A stretch of DNA of 64,000 bases from positions 25,289,916 to 25,353,915 of the forward strand of contig NC_052489.1 in assembly GCF_009730915.1 (NCBI RefSeq). Direction: 5' to 3'. The first letter of the stretch is position 1; each line of letters opens with the position of its first letter. Positions 63,788 to 64,000 of this stretch are shown piece by piece. Below the pieces are notes generated by a model, which was given only the letters and a program-made list of their open reading frames with translations, had not been told where the DNA came from and searched no databases. The translations under genes were made by a program, and so were the position numbers. Source of the DNA: Dioscorea cayenensis subsp. rotundata. Lineage: Eukaryota > Streptophyta > Magnoliopsida > Dioscoreales > Dioscoreaceae.

Positions 63788-64000
63788 TGAGAAAAAAAAA
63801 AAGTATTCCAGAATATATTCAAAAGTAATTCCCACCCGTTTTCGAAATATATATATAATATATATATCGAAAAAAAAAAGAAAAAAAATGGGAAACGGCA
63901 TGAAAAAGAAATGGTTTGGATTGGCGGCTAAGGTAACTGAACCGGACCGGCTTTGACCCGAGAGCAATCAAACCCAACCAAGAGAGTTAATATGCAATTA

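Overview
This is nuclear DNA of a flowering plant. The genes are intron-rich with GT-AG introns, the intergenic DNA is very AT-rich, and plant transposons (LTR retrotransposon, LINE, hAT, Stowaway and other MITEs) fill the gaps. The proteins are plant orthologues. I cannot name the species; a non-grass monocot would fit but is not shown.

Six host genes can be assembled exon by exon, all with intact frames: a MATE/DETOXIFICATION transporter (4319-11200, +, 8 exons, 502 aa); an ARF1-class small GTPase (14021-17803, +, 6 coding exons, 181 aa); the ESCRT-II subunit VPS36 (34939-39108, -, 7 exons, about 416 aa); a seed-type LEA_4 protein (49037-50384, +, 3 exons, 392 aa); a monofunctional homoserine dehydrogenase (53481-57742, +, 12 exons, 376 aa); and plastid RibBA, the bifunctional DHBP synthase/GTP cyclohydrolase II of riboflavin synthesis (59080-63706, -, 7 exons, 554 aa). 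They do not form a pathway or cluster; they are ordinary neighbours separated by repeats.

The most unusual region is 19.08-33.30 kb, a Ty3/gypsy retrotransposon of the Tat/Ogre type laid out in circularly permuted order. It starts inside the integrase, runs through the integrase C-terminus, polypurine tract, one very long LTR (about 5.0 kb), primer-binding site, gag, protease, RT, RNase H and archaeal-type RNase H, and returns to the integrase. The last 372 bp repeat the first 372 bp with one mismatch seen. The LTR carries a tandem-repeat array and an ORF resembling the N-terminal domain of plant SWAP splicing regulators, possibly a captured host gene fragment. Gag-pol is broken by frameshifts, while the integrase end piece is open.

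The 39-48 kb gap holds layered transposons: a LINE remnant split by a 465-bp hAT element, a MITE with inverted GGGATTGGGG-type subterminal repeats, a foldback unit repeated four times, a MITE with 42-bp inverted ends, and a 3.5-kb hAT-like element containing an array of about 200-bp repeats. A LINE family whose 3' end reads TTTATCCACTTT recurs at several places, including a 51-bp copy with a perfect 14-bp target duplication. Several introns also carry MITE-like insertions. I recognised no tRNA, rRNA or CRISPR.
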